The position numbers and the translations under genes were made by a program. Shown here piece after piece: positions 14,876 to 22,597 of a DNA stretch of 64,000 nucleotides (positions are counted from its first letter, which is position 1; each line of letters opens with the position of its first letter). Under the pieces are notes generated by a model. The model did no database searches. It had not been told where the DNA came from and saw nothing but the letters and a program-made list of their open reading frames with translations. Origin of the DNA: Streptomyces sp. PKU-EA00015 (GTDB taxonomy: Bacteria > Actinomycetota > Actinomycetes > Streptomycetales > Streptomycetaceae); assembly GCF_013387495.1 (NCBI RefSeq), contig NZ_JABZEE010000049.1, positions 62,001-126,000 on the forward strand, read 5' to 3'.

Positions 14876-15727
14876 GTGAGCGCCATGCCTCTTGCCCTGC
14901 TGCTGACCGCGGCCGCCGCCACGGCCGTGGGCGCCGCTGCCCTGCACGCCGCCCACGGACTCCGCAAGCAGGTCACCGCCCTGCGCGCCGAGCTCGCCGC
15001 GTCGTACGGGCCCGGCCGCACGGCCTCCGTACCCGCGGCCCGCACCAGCGACACCGCCGAGATACGCGCGGCCGTCGCCGAGGCGCTGGCCGAGGAGCGG
15101 GAGCGCGAGCTGGCCGAGGCGCGCGCCTTCTGGGCGGCGCAGGAGGCCCGGGACGCCGCGGACGCCTCCGCCCGCTACGCCGGCGACGGCTCCGCGCCGC
15201 AGTTCGGCGGCCTTCCCGGCGGGGACGAGATCCCGCCGTTCTTTGTGCCCCGCCAAGCCGACTTCGTGGGTCTGGAGGCCATGGACCTGGACGCCGTTGA
15301 GGGACTCGACGACATGGCGGACCTGCCGGAGATGACCGAGTTCGCCGAGGACTCCCCCGAGCTGGCAGCCGCCCGCCGCCGCCACCCCTCGCACCCCGAC
15401 TTCGTCCCGGTCCAGACGCCGGTGGTCACCGACCACGAGCGCACGGTCGCACGGCTCGAGGAGCTGGCCGAGACCGGTACCGAGCTGGCCGACGTCCGGC
15501 CGGGTCCGCTGGGGACGCTCGACGTGTACGTGTTCGCCGACGGGACGACGCTGTGCATGACGCCCGGCCACCGCGAGACCGCCGAACGCCTCGCCGAGGC
15601 GCTGCGCGCGGGCCACGCGCCCGTCCTGCTCGGTGGTTCCGGCGTCTCGGGCGCGTACGCCCTGACCTTCACCTGCGGCGAGGAGAGTGTCTACATCCTC
15701 GCGGACCGCGTGATCGCCTCCCACTGA
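14876..15727 (+). CDS. Conserved Streptomyces protein with N-terminal membrane anchor
   Basis: A 283-residue protein of unknown function. Residues 3-25 (MPLALLLTAAAATAVGAAAL) form one membrane segment or signal anchor. A helical, probably coiled-coil stretch follows (LRKQVTALRAELAAS, then AVAEALAEERERELAEARAFW). An acidic linker precedes a C-terminal globular domain (about 185-283) with LDVYVFADGTTLCMTPGHRETAERLAEAL and VYILADRVI, parts quoted short. It is a bitopic protein with its tail likely on the cytoplasmic side. I recall similar proteins in most Streptomyces but no known role. It converges with a small minus-strand gene. Confidence 0.75.
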   Translation: MSAMPLALLLTAAAATAVGAAALHAAHGLRKQVTALRAELAASYGPGRTASVPAARTSDTAEIRAAVAEALAEERERELAEARAFWAAQEARDAADASARYAGDGSAPQFGGLPGGDEIPPFFVPRQADFVGLEAMDLDAVEGLDDMADLPEMTEFAEDSPELAAARRRHPSHPDFVPVQTPVVTDHERTVARLEELAETGTELADVRPGPLGTLDVYVFADGTTLCMTPGHRETAERLAEALRAGHAPVLLGGSGVSGAYALTFTCGEESVYILADRVIASH

Positions 15728-15759
15728 GGCTCCCCGGGCCCCCGCCGCCCGCCGAGCAC

Positions 15760-16083
15760 CTAGAGCCCCGCCCGCGCCGCGGCCTCCTGTACGAGGACGA
15801 CCGCGGCGTCAACCTGTTCGGAACCTGCCGGGCTGAACCGCAGGGCCTCGGCCATGTCACGGACCGCCACCATCAGCTGGTCCGCCACCACGAACACCCC
15901 CTCGTCGGGCATGATCATCGGCTCGCCCGACGGGTCCTCCAGACGCTGCGCCCGCACCGACAATTCCCTGGCCAGGGCCAGCCCCTCGGCCGCCGCGCCC
16001 CGTTGGAGACGGCTCTGCGGGGCCGCCCGCAACCGGTCCGCGAATCGCTCACCGACGGTGATCAGTTCACTCGTATCAAGCAC
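15760..16083 (-). CDS. Small conserved helical protein, unknown
   Basis: A 107-residue soluble, mainly helical protein (GERFADRLRAAPQSRLQR, AAAEGLALARELSVRAQRLED, VFVVADQLMVAVRDMAEAL). No motif recognised. GTG at 16083 is the first start in frame. It is divergent from the DUF4287 gene with about 100 bases between them. It could be a regulator of its neighbour or unrelated; nothing in the sequence tells. Confidence 0.65.
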   Translation of the reverse strand: MLDTSELITVGERFADRLRAAPQSRLQRGAAAEGLALARELSVRAQRLEDPSGEPMIMPDEGVFVVADQLMVAVRDMAEALRFSPAGSEQVDAAVVLVQEAAARAGL

Positions 16084-16181
16084 GCCGCGACCCTACGCGC
16101 CCTCGCGGGACTGTTGCCAATACGCGAACCCTCAGGCACGGTTGCGTGAAGAGCACACGCGCAATGCGTCCGGAGGCGCCG

Positions 16182-16412
16182 ATGTCCCAAGTCTTCTCCG
16201 AAGAGACCCATCGAAATCTGCTCTCCCGAATCCCCGAGTGCACCGGTCGTGAGATCTCCGACTGGCTGCGCACCGTCGAAGAAGGTCCGTCGCTCTTCCG
16301 CTTCGAGGAGAAGGTCAGCTGGCTACGCGGCGAACACAACCTCTCGTACGGCCAGGCCAAAGCGATCATCCATGAGTACGATCTGAGGCGCGCCGCGCGC
16401 AAGCTGCTGTAG
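16182..16412 (+). CDS. DUF4287-type small protein
   Basis: A 76-residue soluble protein. The segment REISDWLRTVEEGPSLFRFE, then VSWLRGEHNLSYGQAKAIIH, matches the DUF4287 pattern, a helical domain of unknown function common in actinobacteria. ATG at 16182 is five bases after GGAGG. An in-frame GTG at 16146 is possible but poorly supported. A strong hairpin follows the stop. Confidence 0.78.
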   Translation: MSQVFSEETHRNLLSRIPECTGREISDWLRTVEEGPSLFRFEEKVSWLRGEHNLSYGQAKAIIHEYDLRRAARKLL

Positions 16413-16443
16413 CGGCTTGGCGGAATCGCGCACGAGCAACGGA

Positions 16444-16477
16444 AAGGGCCCGCCCGGCAAGTGCCGGGCGGGCCCTT
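16444..16477. terminator. Bidirectional terminator, 16-bp perfect stem
   Basis: AAGGGCCCGCCCGGCA (16444-16459) and its perfect complement (16462-16477) form a very stable hairpin with a tiny loop, flanked by AA and TT so it works for both strands. It separates the DUF4287 gene from the convergent Bax-inhibitor gene. Confidence 0.85.
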
Positions 16478-16508
16478 CGTGCGTGTGCCGCACGGGTGAC
16501 GACCTGGA

Positions 16509-17399
16509 TCAGTCGTCGCCCTGGAGGATCGACAGCAGACGCAGCATCTCCAGGTAGATCCACACCAGGGTCAGGGTGAGGCCGAAGGCCGCCAGCCAGG
16601 ACTCCTCGCGCGGAGCGCCGTACGCGATGCCGTCCTCGACCTGCTTGAAGTCCAGGGCGAGGAAGCAGGCGCCGAGGATGACGCCGATGACACCGAACAG
16701 GATGCCGAGGCCGCCGCTACGGAAGCCGAGGCCGTCACCGCCACCGAAGACGGAGAACAGCAGGTTCACCAGCATCAGCAGGACGAAGCCCATCGCCGCC
16801 GCCATCACGAAGCCGTAGAAACGGCGCGTGACACGGATCCAGCGCATCTTGTAGGCGATCAGCACGCCGGCGAAGACCGCCATCGTGCCGAGCACGGCCT
16901 GGGCGACCACGCCGTCCGAGATGTACGTGGAGACCGCGCTGGAGATCACGCCGAGGAAAACGCCCTCGAAGGCCGCGTACAGCAGGATCAGCGCGGGCGA
17001 GGCCTTGCGCTTGAACGCCTGGACGAGCGCCAGCACCATCGCGACCAGAGCCGCGCCGACGGCGATGCCGTACGACGTGCCGAGGTTGGCCGGGTCGACC
17101 GGCAGCAGCACCCAGGACAGGATCGCGGTGAGCACGACCGTGCCGAGGGTCATGGCGGTGCGCGTGACGACGTCGTCGATCGTCATCACGCCCGTGCGGG
17201 CGGGAGCCTGCACGGGAGCGCCGGCCTGCGTGCCTGCCGGGGCGTAGGGGTTGGTGGCGTACGGGTTGCCCGCGCCCTGTGCGTAGGGGTTCGTTCCAGC
17301 GGCGGGGCCCCCGGCCTGCGTCTGCTGCGCGTTGAAGCCCGCGTAGCCGTTGTCGCGGCTGAACCCCCGTCGCGAGAAGACCGGGTTGCTGCTCCTCAT
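16509..17399 (-). CDS. Bax inhibitor-1 / YccA family membrane protein
   Basis: A 296-residue integral membrane protein. The first 95 residues are a Gly/Pro/Asn/Gln-rich cytoplasmic head (NPYAQGAGNPYATNPYAPAG). About seven membrane helices follow, with family signatures VDPANLGTSYGI, LILLYAAFEGVFLGVISSAV, shortened, and DFKQVEDGIAYGAPREESWL near the end. The BI-1 family forms cation-leak channels, best known for calcium; the bacterial role is unclear. The start ATG at 17399 has AAGGAGGAG upstream. It is transcribed away from the bldA side, which lies 165 bases upstream. Confidence 0.9.
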   Translation of the reverse strand: MRSSNPVFSRRGFSRDNGYAGFNAQQTQAGGPAAGTNPYAQGAGNPYATNPYAPAGTQAGAPVQAPARTGVMTIDDVVTRTAMTLGTVVLTAILSWVLLPVDPANLGTSYGIAVGAALVAMVLALVQAFKRKASPALILLYAAFEGVFLGVISSAVSTYISDGVVAQAVLGTMAVFAGVLIAYKMRWIRVTRRFYGFVMAAAMGFVLLMLVNLLFSVFGGGDGLGFRSGGLGILFGVIGVILGACFLALDFKQVEDGIAYGAPREESWLAAFGLTLTLVWIYLEMLRLLSILQGDD

Positions 17400-17564
17400 C
17401 TCACTCCTCCTTGGCCACCGTGCGCGGCCTAGAAGTCAAGAGTAATGCGGAAGCAAAGAGAACACCCTAGTGCTCGGGGAGGATCTTTCCGAGATCGTGA
17501 CGTACCGAACGGCCGCCGGGCCGGTGGCCTGGCGGCTGCGGGACGGGTGCCCGAGGCGCAGGTG

Positions 17565-17646
17565 TGCCCGGAGCCGGACTTGAACCGGCACGCCCCGAGG
17601 GGCAGCGAGGTTTAAGCTCGCCGTGTCTGCATTCCACCATCCGGGC
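17565..17646 (-). tRNA. bldA: tRNA-Leu (UAA), bldA
   Basis: An 82-base class II tRNA on the minus strand, 5' end at 17646. The acceptor arms GCCCGGA and TCCGGGC pair perfectly; the D arm is GTGGAATGCAGACAC; the anticodon stem GCGAG/CTCGC encloses CTTAAAC, giving anticodon UAA at 17614-17612. A variable arm GCCCCTCGGGGC and a T arm with GGTTCAAGTCC follow. CCA is not encoded (the genome reads CAC after the discriminator A). This tRNA reads the rare TTA codon and in Streptomyces is the developmental switch bldA, needed for aerial growth and many antibiotic pathways. TAGGCT at 17679-17674 is a possible -10 box. Confidence 0.96.
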
Positions 17647-18036
17647 GTGTACGCGGCTCCGCGTTGGCACACGAGCCTATCGGTGGAGATCGAACCGGCA
17701 TCGGCCCCGATGGCCCGATGTTGTCTTATTTTATTGGCACCTGAGGGTCCGTCAGTGCTGGTACATGGGTGTTCGTACCCGCAGCACAGGGGTCCTGCCC
17801 GCCCGCGCCCGGCATCGGGAATGACGGAAAACTGCCGGGCGCGTATGTCAGGTCGGCACCGGTCCGCCGTCCCCCGGCCGGGCTCAGGGGCGCTGTCATA
17901 CCCAAGGATGACGAGCACGCCGCCCGGTCCGACCGGAGAGGGCCCCGGGAACGGGCATCGGGAGTGACGATTCGCCGCCGGGCGGGCGACACGATGGGGT
18001 GGTCCCCGCAGCACAAGGCCGACAGGAGCCCTTCTC
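17647..18036. other. Divergent region between bldA and ABC exporter
   Basis: No gene is seen in these 390 bases. They must hold the bldA promoter (minus strand; TAGGCT at 17679-17674 would start transcription about 20 bases before the tRNA) and the exporter promoter. An A/T-rich patch, TCTTATTTTATTGG (17721-17734), stands out against the high-GC background and may be an upstream promoter element. Confidence 0.45.
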
Positions 18037-18807
18037 GTGACCACCACGCCCATCGCTCACCGCGCCACCGCCGTGGCCGCCCGCGCCACGGACCTTTCCA
18101 AGGTGTACGGACAGGGCGAGACCCAGGTGGTCGCACTCGACCGGGTGAGCGTCGACTTCCGCCAGGCGGAGTTCACCGCGATCATGGGGCCCTCGGGCTC
18201 CGGCAAGTCGACGCTGATGCACTGCGTCGCCGGCCTCGACACCTTCAGCTCCGGCTCCGTGCGCATCGGCGACATCGAGCTCGGCTCCCTGAAGGACAAG
18301 CAGCTGACCCAGCTGCGCCGCGACAAGATCGGCTTCATCTTCCAGGCGTTCAACCTGCTGCCGACGCTGACCGCGCAGGAGAACATCACGCTCCCCATGG
18401 ACATCGCGGGCCGCAGGCCCGACAAGGAGTGGGTGCAGCGCGTCATCGAGATGGTCGGTCTGCGGGACCGGCTCGGCCACCGTCCGGCCCAGCTGTCCGG
18501 CGGCCAGCAGCAGCGCGTGGCCGTGGCCCGCGCCCTGGCCTCCCGGCCCGAGATCATCTTCGGTGACGAGCCGACCGGAAACCTGGACTCGCGCTCGGGC
18601 GCCGAGGTGCTGGGCTTCCTGCGGAACTCGGTGCGCGAGCTCGGCCAGACCGTCGTCATGGTGACCCACGACCCGGTGGCCGCCTCCTACGCCGACCGCG
18701 TGATCTTCCTGGCGGACGGGCGGATCGTCGACGAGATGCTGAGCCCGAGCGCCGACGGGGTCCTCGACCGGATGAAGGCCTTCGACGCCAAGGGCCGCAC
18801 GAGCTGA
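18037..18807 (+). CDS. ABC transporter ATP-binding protein (MacB/LolD type)
   Basis: A 256-residue ATPase of the family that powers FtsX-like permeases. Walker A is GPSGSGKST (residues 51-59), the signature LSGGQQQR, Walker B IIFGDEPTGNLD and the switch His in MVTHDP. The VYGQGETQVVALDRVSVDF head is typical of MacB/LolD ATPases. GTG at 18037 follows a weak AGGAG. It pairs with the permease 160 bases downstream. A close paralogue with its own permease lies at 60682-61470. Such systems expel peptides or lipids or sense envelope stress; the substrate is unknown. Confidence 0.95.
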   Translation: MTTTPIAHRATAVAARATDLSKVYGQGETQVVALDRVSVDFRQAEFTAIMGPSGSGKSTLMHCVAGLDTFSSGSVRIGDIELGSLKDKQLTQLRRDKIGFIFQAFNLLPTLTAQENITLPMDIAGRRPDKEWVQRVIEMVGLRDRLGHRPAQLSGGQQQRVAVARALASRPEIIFGDEPTGNLDSRSGAEVLGFLRNSVRELGQTVVMVTHDPVAASYADRVIFLADGRIVDEMLSPSADGVLDRMKAFDAKGRTS

Positions 18808-18969
18808 CGCTCCCCCGCCCGGCGGGCCGTACGACCGGCCCCGCGCCCCGGGTGTGCGGCGACGCACCGCACGCCTGAGGGGCCCCTCCTCTCCTGTTGT
18901 CATCGTCCGGCCCGTGGCCGAGCCCGCCGGGCTCCTTCGTCGCGCGCCGGCCCACTCCCAGGACACACC

Positions 18970-21507
18970 ATGTTCCGTACCGCCCTGCGCAATGTGCTCG
19001 CGCACAAGGCCAGGCTGCTGATGACCGTGCTCGCCGTGATGCTCGGCGTGGCCTTCGTCTCCGGCACCCTGGTCTTCACCGACACCCTCGGCAACGCCTA
19101 CCGCAAGCAGTCCGCCAAGAGCTACGACGACGTCGCGGTCGCCGTGACCACCTACGCCGACCCGGACGACAGCCGGAAGAACCCCGGAATCGACGACAGG
19201 ACCCTCGAGAAGATCCGCGCCCTCGACGGCGTGGCCGGAGCCACCGGACGGGTCTCCGGTTTCGCCGGGGTCGCCGACCAGGACGGCAAGCTCATCGGCA
19301 ACGGCTGGTCCAACACCGGAGCCAACTTCGCCCCCGGCGAGGACGGCGAGGACCCGGCGTACGACTTCACCGACGGCACGGGCCCGAAGGCGGCCGGCGA
19401 GATCGCCCTCGACAAGGACTCCGCGGAGAAGGGCTCGTACAAGGTCGGCGACACCGTACGCGTCGCCACCAACGGTCCGGTGAAGGAGTACACCCTCGCC
19501 GGGGTGTTCACCACCGAGGACGGGGCGGTGAACGCGGGCGGCAGCCTGGTCCTGTTCGACACCGCCGTCGCGCAGAAGCTCTACCTCCAGCCCGGCTACT
19601 ACAAGGACGTCACCGTCACCGCCGCGGCGGGCGCGTCCGACGCGAAGATCCTCGGCGCCGTCGAGCCCCTGCTGCCCGAGGACGCCGAGGCCCAGACCGG
19701 CACGCAGCTCGCCGACGACCAGGCCCGGCAGATCGAGAGCGGCCTGTCGAACCTCAACACGATGCTGCTCGCCTTCGCGGCCATCGCCCTGTTCGTCGGC
19801 GTCTTCCTGATCGCCAACACCTTCACCATGCTCGTCGCCCAGCGCACCAAGGAGCTGGCGCTGCTGCGCGCCGTCGGCGCCTCGCGCCGCCAGGTCAAGC
19901 GCTCGGTGATCCTCGAGGCCATGGTCGTCGGAGCGGTCGCCTCGGTGGTCGGCTTCGTCCTGGGCCTCGGTCTGGCCACCGGGCTGCGGTCCGCGATGAG
20001 CGCGTTCGGGGCGAAGGTGCCGGCCGGTCCGCTGGTGGTGTCCCCGACCGCGGTCGCCGCGGCGTTCGCCGTCGGTGTGCTGATCACGATGCTGGCGGCG
20101 TGGCTGCCGGCCCGCCGCGCCGCGAAGATCGCGCCGGTCGCGGCGATGGGCAGCGTGCACGCGGTCGCGACGACCAAGTCGCTCGTCCTGCGGAACAGCA
20201 TCGGCGGCGCCGTCACCCTGCTCGGCGCGGCCGGCATCGTCGGTGGCGCGGCGATCGGCAAGGACGGCCGGATGCTCATCGGCGCCGGCGCCTTCTTCGC
20301 CCTGGTCGGCGTCATCGTCCTCATCCCGCTGCTGTCGCGGCCGGTCATCGCCCTGGCCCGCCCGCTCCTGCACAAGGTGTTCGGTGTGTCCGGCAAGCTG
20401 GCCGGACAGAACGCGGTCCGCAACCCGCGCCGCACCGGCGCCACCGCCTCCGCGCTGGCGATCGGCCTGACCCTGGTCACCGGCCTGTCGGTACTCGGCG
20501 CGACGATGGGCCGGGCCGTCGACAGGATGACGACGGACAACATCCGGGCCGACTACATGGTCTCGATGGCCGGCGGCGGGGCCCTGGACGAGTCGGCGCT
20601 GGAGGCGATCCGGAAGGCGAAGGGCATCAGCGCGGTCTCGCCGCAGCAGGCGACGTCGCTGGAGATCAAGGGCACCTGGCACGCTGCGTCGGCGGTCACC
20701 CCCGGTGCCGTGGAGAAGGTCTTCGACCTGAAGACGGTGTCCGGATCGCTCGCGACACTCGCCAAGGGCGAGATCGCGGTCGCCGAGGACACGGCGAAGT
20801 CCAACGGCTACAAGGTCGGTGACACGCTGCCGGCGGACTTCGGCGACGCGGACGAGCCGGAGAAGAAGAACGTGCGGATCGGCGCCGTCTACCAGGGCAA
20901 CGAGTTCCTTTCGCCGGTGCTGGTGTCGACCGACCTGGTGGCCCCGTACGAGACCAAGCCGTTCATCCCCGAGATCTGGGTGGCCATGGACGGCGGTGCG
21001 AGCGAGGCGAACGAGCAGGCGCTGGTGGACGCGCTCGGCGACAACCCGGCGATGAGCGTCATGGACCAGCAGGACATCCGGAACATGTTCGGCGGCTTCA
21101 TCAACACGGCGCTGAACATCATGTACGGCCTGCTCGCGATGGCCCTGATCATCGCGGTGCTCGGCGTGATCAACACACTGGCGATGTCGGTGTTCGAGCG
21201 CCAGCAGGAGATCGGCATGCTGCGCGCGATCGGTCTCGACCGGCGGAAGGTGAAGCGGATGATCCGCCTGGAGGCCGTGGTCATCTCGGTGTTCGGCGCG
21301 GTGATCGGTGTGGGCCTGGGTGCGTTCCTGGCGTGGGCGATCGGCGAGACGATCCGCTCCGAGATCCCGGGCTACGCGCTGATCCTGCCGTGGGACCGGA
21401 TCGGGATCTTCCTGCTGCTGGCCGGTGTGGTGGGCGTGCTGGCGGCGATGTGGCCGGCACGGAGCGCGGCGCGGCTGAACATGCTGACGGCGATCAAGAC
21501 GGAGTAG
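18970..21507 (+). CDS. ABC transporter permease, FtsX/MacB family
   Basis: An 845-residue permease: an N-terminal helix (LLMTVLAVMLGVAFVSGTLVF, shortened) followed by a large extracellular MacB-like periplasmic-core domain (about residues 50-250). Next come an FtsX block of three helices (NTFTMLVAQRTKELALLRAV), a second core domain (about 520-690), and a final FtsX block (NTLAMSVFERQQEIGMLRAI). The ...QRT/RQQE-LxLLRAxG motifs couple to the ATPase. The duplicated layout is normal for Gram-positive versions. It is the intact paralogue of the frameshifted permease at 58110-60685. The ATG is at 18970 after AGGA. Confidence 0.95.
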   Translation: MFRTALRNVLAHKARLLMTVLAVMLGVAFVSGTLVFTDTLGNAYRKQSAKSYDDVAVAVTTYADPDDSRKNPGIDDRTLEKIRALDGVAGATGRVSGFAGVADQDGKLIGNGWSNTGANFAPGEDGEDPAYDFTDGTGPKAAGEIALDKDSAEKGSYKVGDTVRVATNGPVKEYTLAGVFTTEDGAVNAGGSLVLFDTAVAQKLYLQPGYYKDVTVTAAAGASDAKILGAVEPLLPEDAEAQTGTQLADDQARQIESGLSNLNTMLLAFAAIALFVGVFLIANTFTMLVAQRTKELALLRAVGASRRQVKRSVILEAMVVGAVASVVGFVLGLGLATGLRSAMSAFGAKVPAGPLVVSPTAVAAAFAVGVLITMLAAWLPARRAAKIAPVAAMGSVHAVATTKSLVLRNSIGGAVTLLGAAGIVGGAAIGKDGRMLIGAGAFFALVGVIVLIPLLSRPVIALARPLLHKVFGVSGKLAGQNAVRNPRRTGATASALAIGLTLVTGLSVLGATMGRAVDRMTTDNIRADYMVSMAGGGALDESALEAIRKAKGISAVSPQQATSLEIKGTWHAASAVTPGAVEKVFDLKTVSGSLATLAKGEIAVAEDTAKSNGYKVGDTLPADFGDADEPEKKNVRIGAVYQGNEFLSPVLVSTDLVAPYETKPFIPEIWVAMDGGASEANEQALVDALGDNPAMSVMDQQDIRNMFGGFINTALNIMYGLLAMALIIAVLGVINTLAMSVFERQQEIGMLRAIGLDRRKVKRMIRLEAVVISVFGAVIGVGLGAFLAWAIGETIRSEIPGYALILPWDRIGIFLLLAGVVGVLAAMWPARSAARLNMLTAIKTE

Positions 21508-21548
21508 GCCGGGGGGCCTGGGGGCCGGGGGGTCCGCGCGGCGGTGTG

Positions 21549-21650
21549 GCCGCTGCGCGGAGCCGTTCCCCACCCCGCCCTCCCCCTACGGCCTGGCGGC
21601 CGTGGGAGATACCCCCATCCCGTAACCGGGGCAAGCCCCGGACCCCGGAC
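21549..21650 (+). repeat. Left copy of inverted ~100-bp intergenic element
   Basis: This stretch, just after the permease stop, matches in reverse complement the stretch at about 22495-22590. Shared blocks include CCGCTGCGCGGAGCC, GTTCCCCACCCCGCCCTCCC, CGGCCTGGCGGCCG, CCCCCATCC and an ACCGGGG...CCCCGGACC hairpin. Each copy follows a gene end in the direction of transcription (permease on plus, cfa on minus). I recall such GC-rich 3' elements as frequent between Streptomyces genes. A third partial copy of its CTACGGCCTGGCGGCCGTGG core is at about 21682-21702. Confidence 0.7.
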
Positions 21651-21797
21651 CGCGCTTCGCGCGGTGTCCTCAACCTCCCCCTACGGCCTGGCGGCCGTGG
21701 GGAGTGCCCCCAGAGGGGCTGATTTCGCTCCGCCGAATCCAGCCCGCCGGCGCTTGAGGCGCGGGGGGTCCCCGCACGCCCGCAGGGCGTAGGCGGG

Positions 21798-22490
21798 GGG
21801 TCCCGCCCACGCCCGCCAGGCCGTAGGCGGCGGTCCCTCCCACAACCGCCAGGCCGTAGGCGGCGGTCCCTCCCACACCCGCCAGGCCGTAGGCGGCGGT
21901 CCCTCCCACACCCGCCAGGCCGTAGGCGGCGGTCCCTCCCACACCCGCCAGGCCGTAGGCGGCGGTCCCTCCCACACCCGCCAGGCCGTAGGCGGCGGTC
22001 CCTCCCACACCCGCCAGGCCGTAGGCGGCGGTCCCTCCCACACCCGCCAGGCCGTAGGCGGCGGTCCCTCCCACACCCGCCAGGCCGTAGGCGGCGGTCC
22101 CTCCCACACCCGCCAGGCCGTAGGCGGCGGTCCCTCCCACACCCGCCAGGCCGTAGGCGGCGGTCCCTCCCACACCCGCCAGGCCGTAGGCGGCGGTCCC
22201 TCCCACACCCGCCAGGCCGTAGGCGGCGGTCCCTCCCACACCCGCCAGGCCGTAGGCGGCGGTCCCTCCCACACCCGCCAGGCCGTAGGCGGCGGTCCCT
22301 CCCACACCCGCCAGGCCGTAGGCGGCGGTCCCTCCCACACCCGCCAGGCCGTAGGCGGCGGTCCCTCCCACACCCGCCAGGCCGTAGGCGGCGGTCCCTC
22401 CCACACCCGCCAGGCCGTAGGCGGCGGTCCCTCCCACACCCGCCAGGCCGTAGGCGGCGGTCCCTCCCACACCCGCCAGGCCGTAGGGAG
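21798..22490. repeat. 21-copy tandem array of a 33-bp unit
   Basis: The core CGCCAGGCCGTA recurs at 21814, 21847 and so on to 22474 in exact 33-bp register, giving 21 copies. Nearly all inner units are identical; the first two and the last vary at their edges. The unit is the reverse complement of the CTACGGCCTGGCGG core found singly at about 21586 and 21684. The period is a multiple of three, so open frames run through it on the minus strand (repeating PPPTAWRVWEG), but I do not think it is coding. There are no spacers, so it is not CRISPR. It lies between convergent genes. Confidence 0.95.
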
Positions 22491-22494
22491 AGGG

Positions 22495-22590
22495 TCCGGG
22501 GGCGGAGCCCCCGGTTCGGATGGGGGCACCTCCTCCGGCCGCCAGGCCGACGGGAGGGCGGGGTGGGGAACAGGCTCCGCGCAGCGGTCC
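22495..22590 (-). repeat. Right copy of inverted ~100-bp intergenic element
   Basis: Reverse-complement counterpart of 21549-21650, ending a few bases after the cfa stop. In minus-strand orientation it reads from the cfa end into the array: CCGCTGCGCGGAGCC, then GTTCCCCACCCCGCCCTCCC, CGGCCTGGCGGCCG, CCCCCATCC, and an ACCGGGGGCTCCGCCCCCGG hairpin. The two copies differ by small substitutions and indels, so they are not a fresh duplication. Confidence 0.7.
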
Positions 22591-22597
22591 TCGCCCC

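Noticed and set aside
17896-21573. 1225-codon open frame on the minus strand opposite the ABC exporter
   Set aside because: It lies antisense to two clear genes, has Arg/Gly/Asp-rich low complexity typical of GC-rich shadows, and has no domain.
21798-22490. CRISPR array
   Set aside because: Units follow each other without variable spacers and no cas genes are present.
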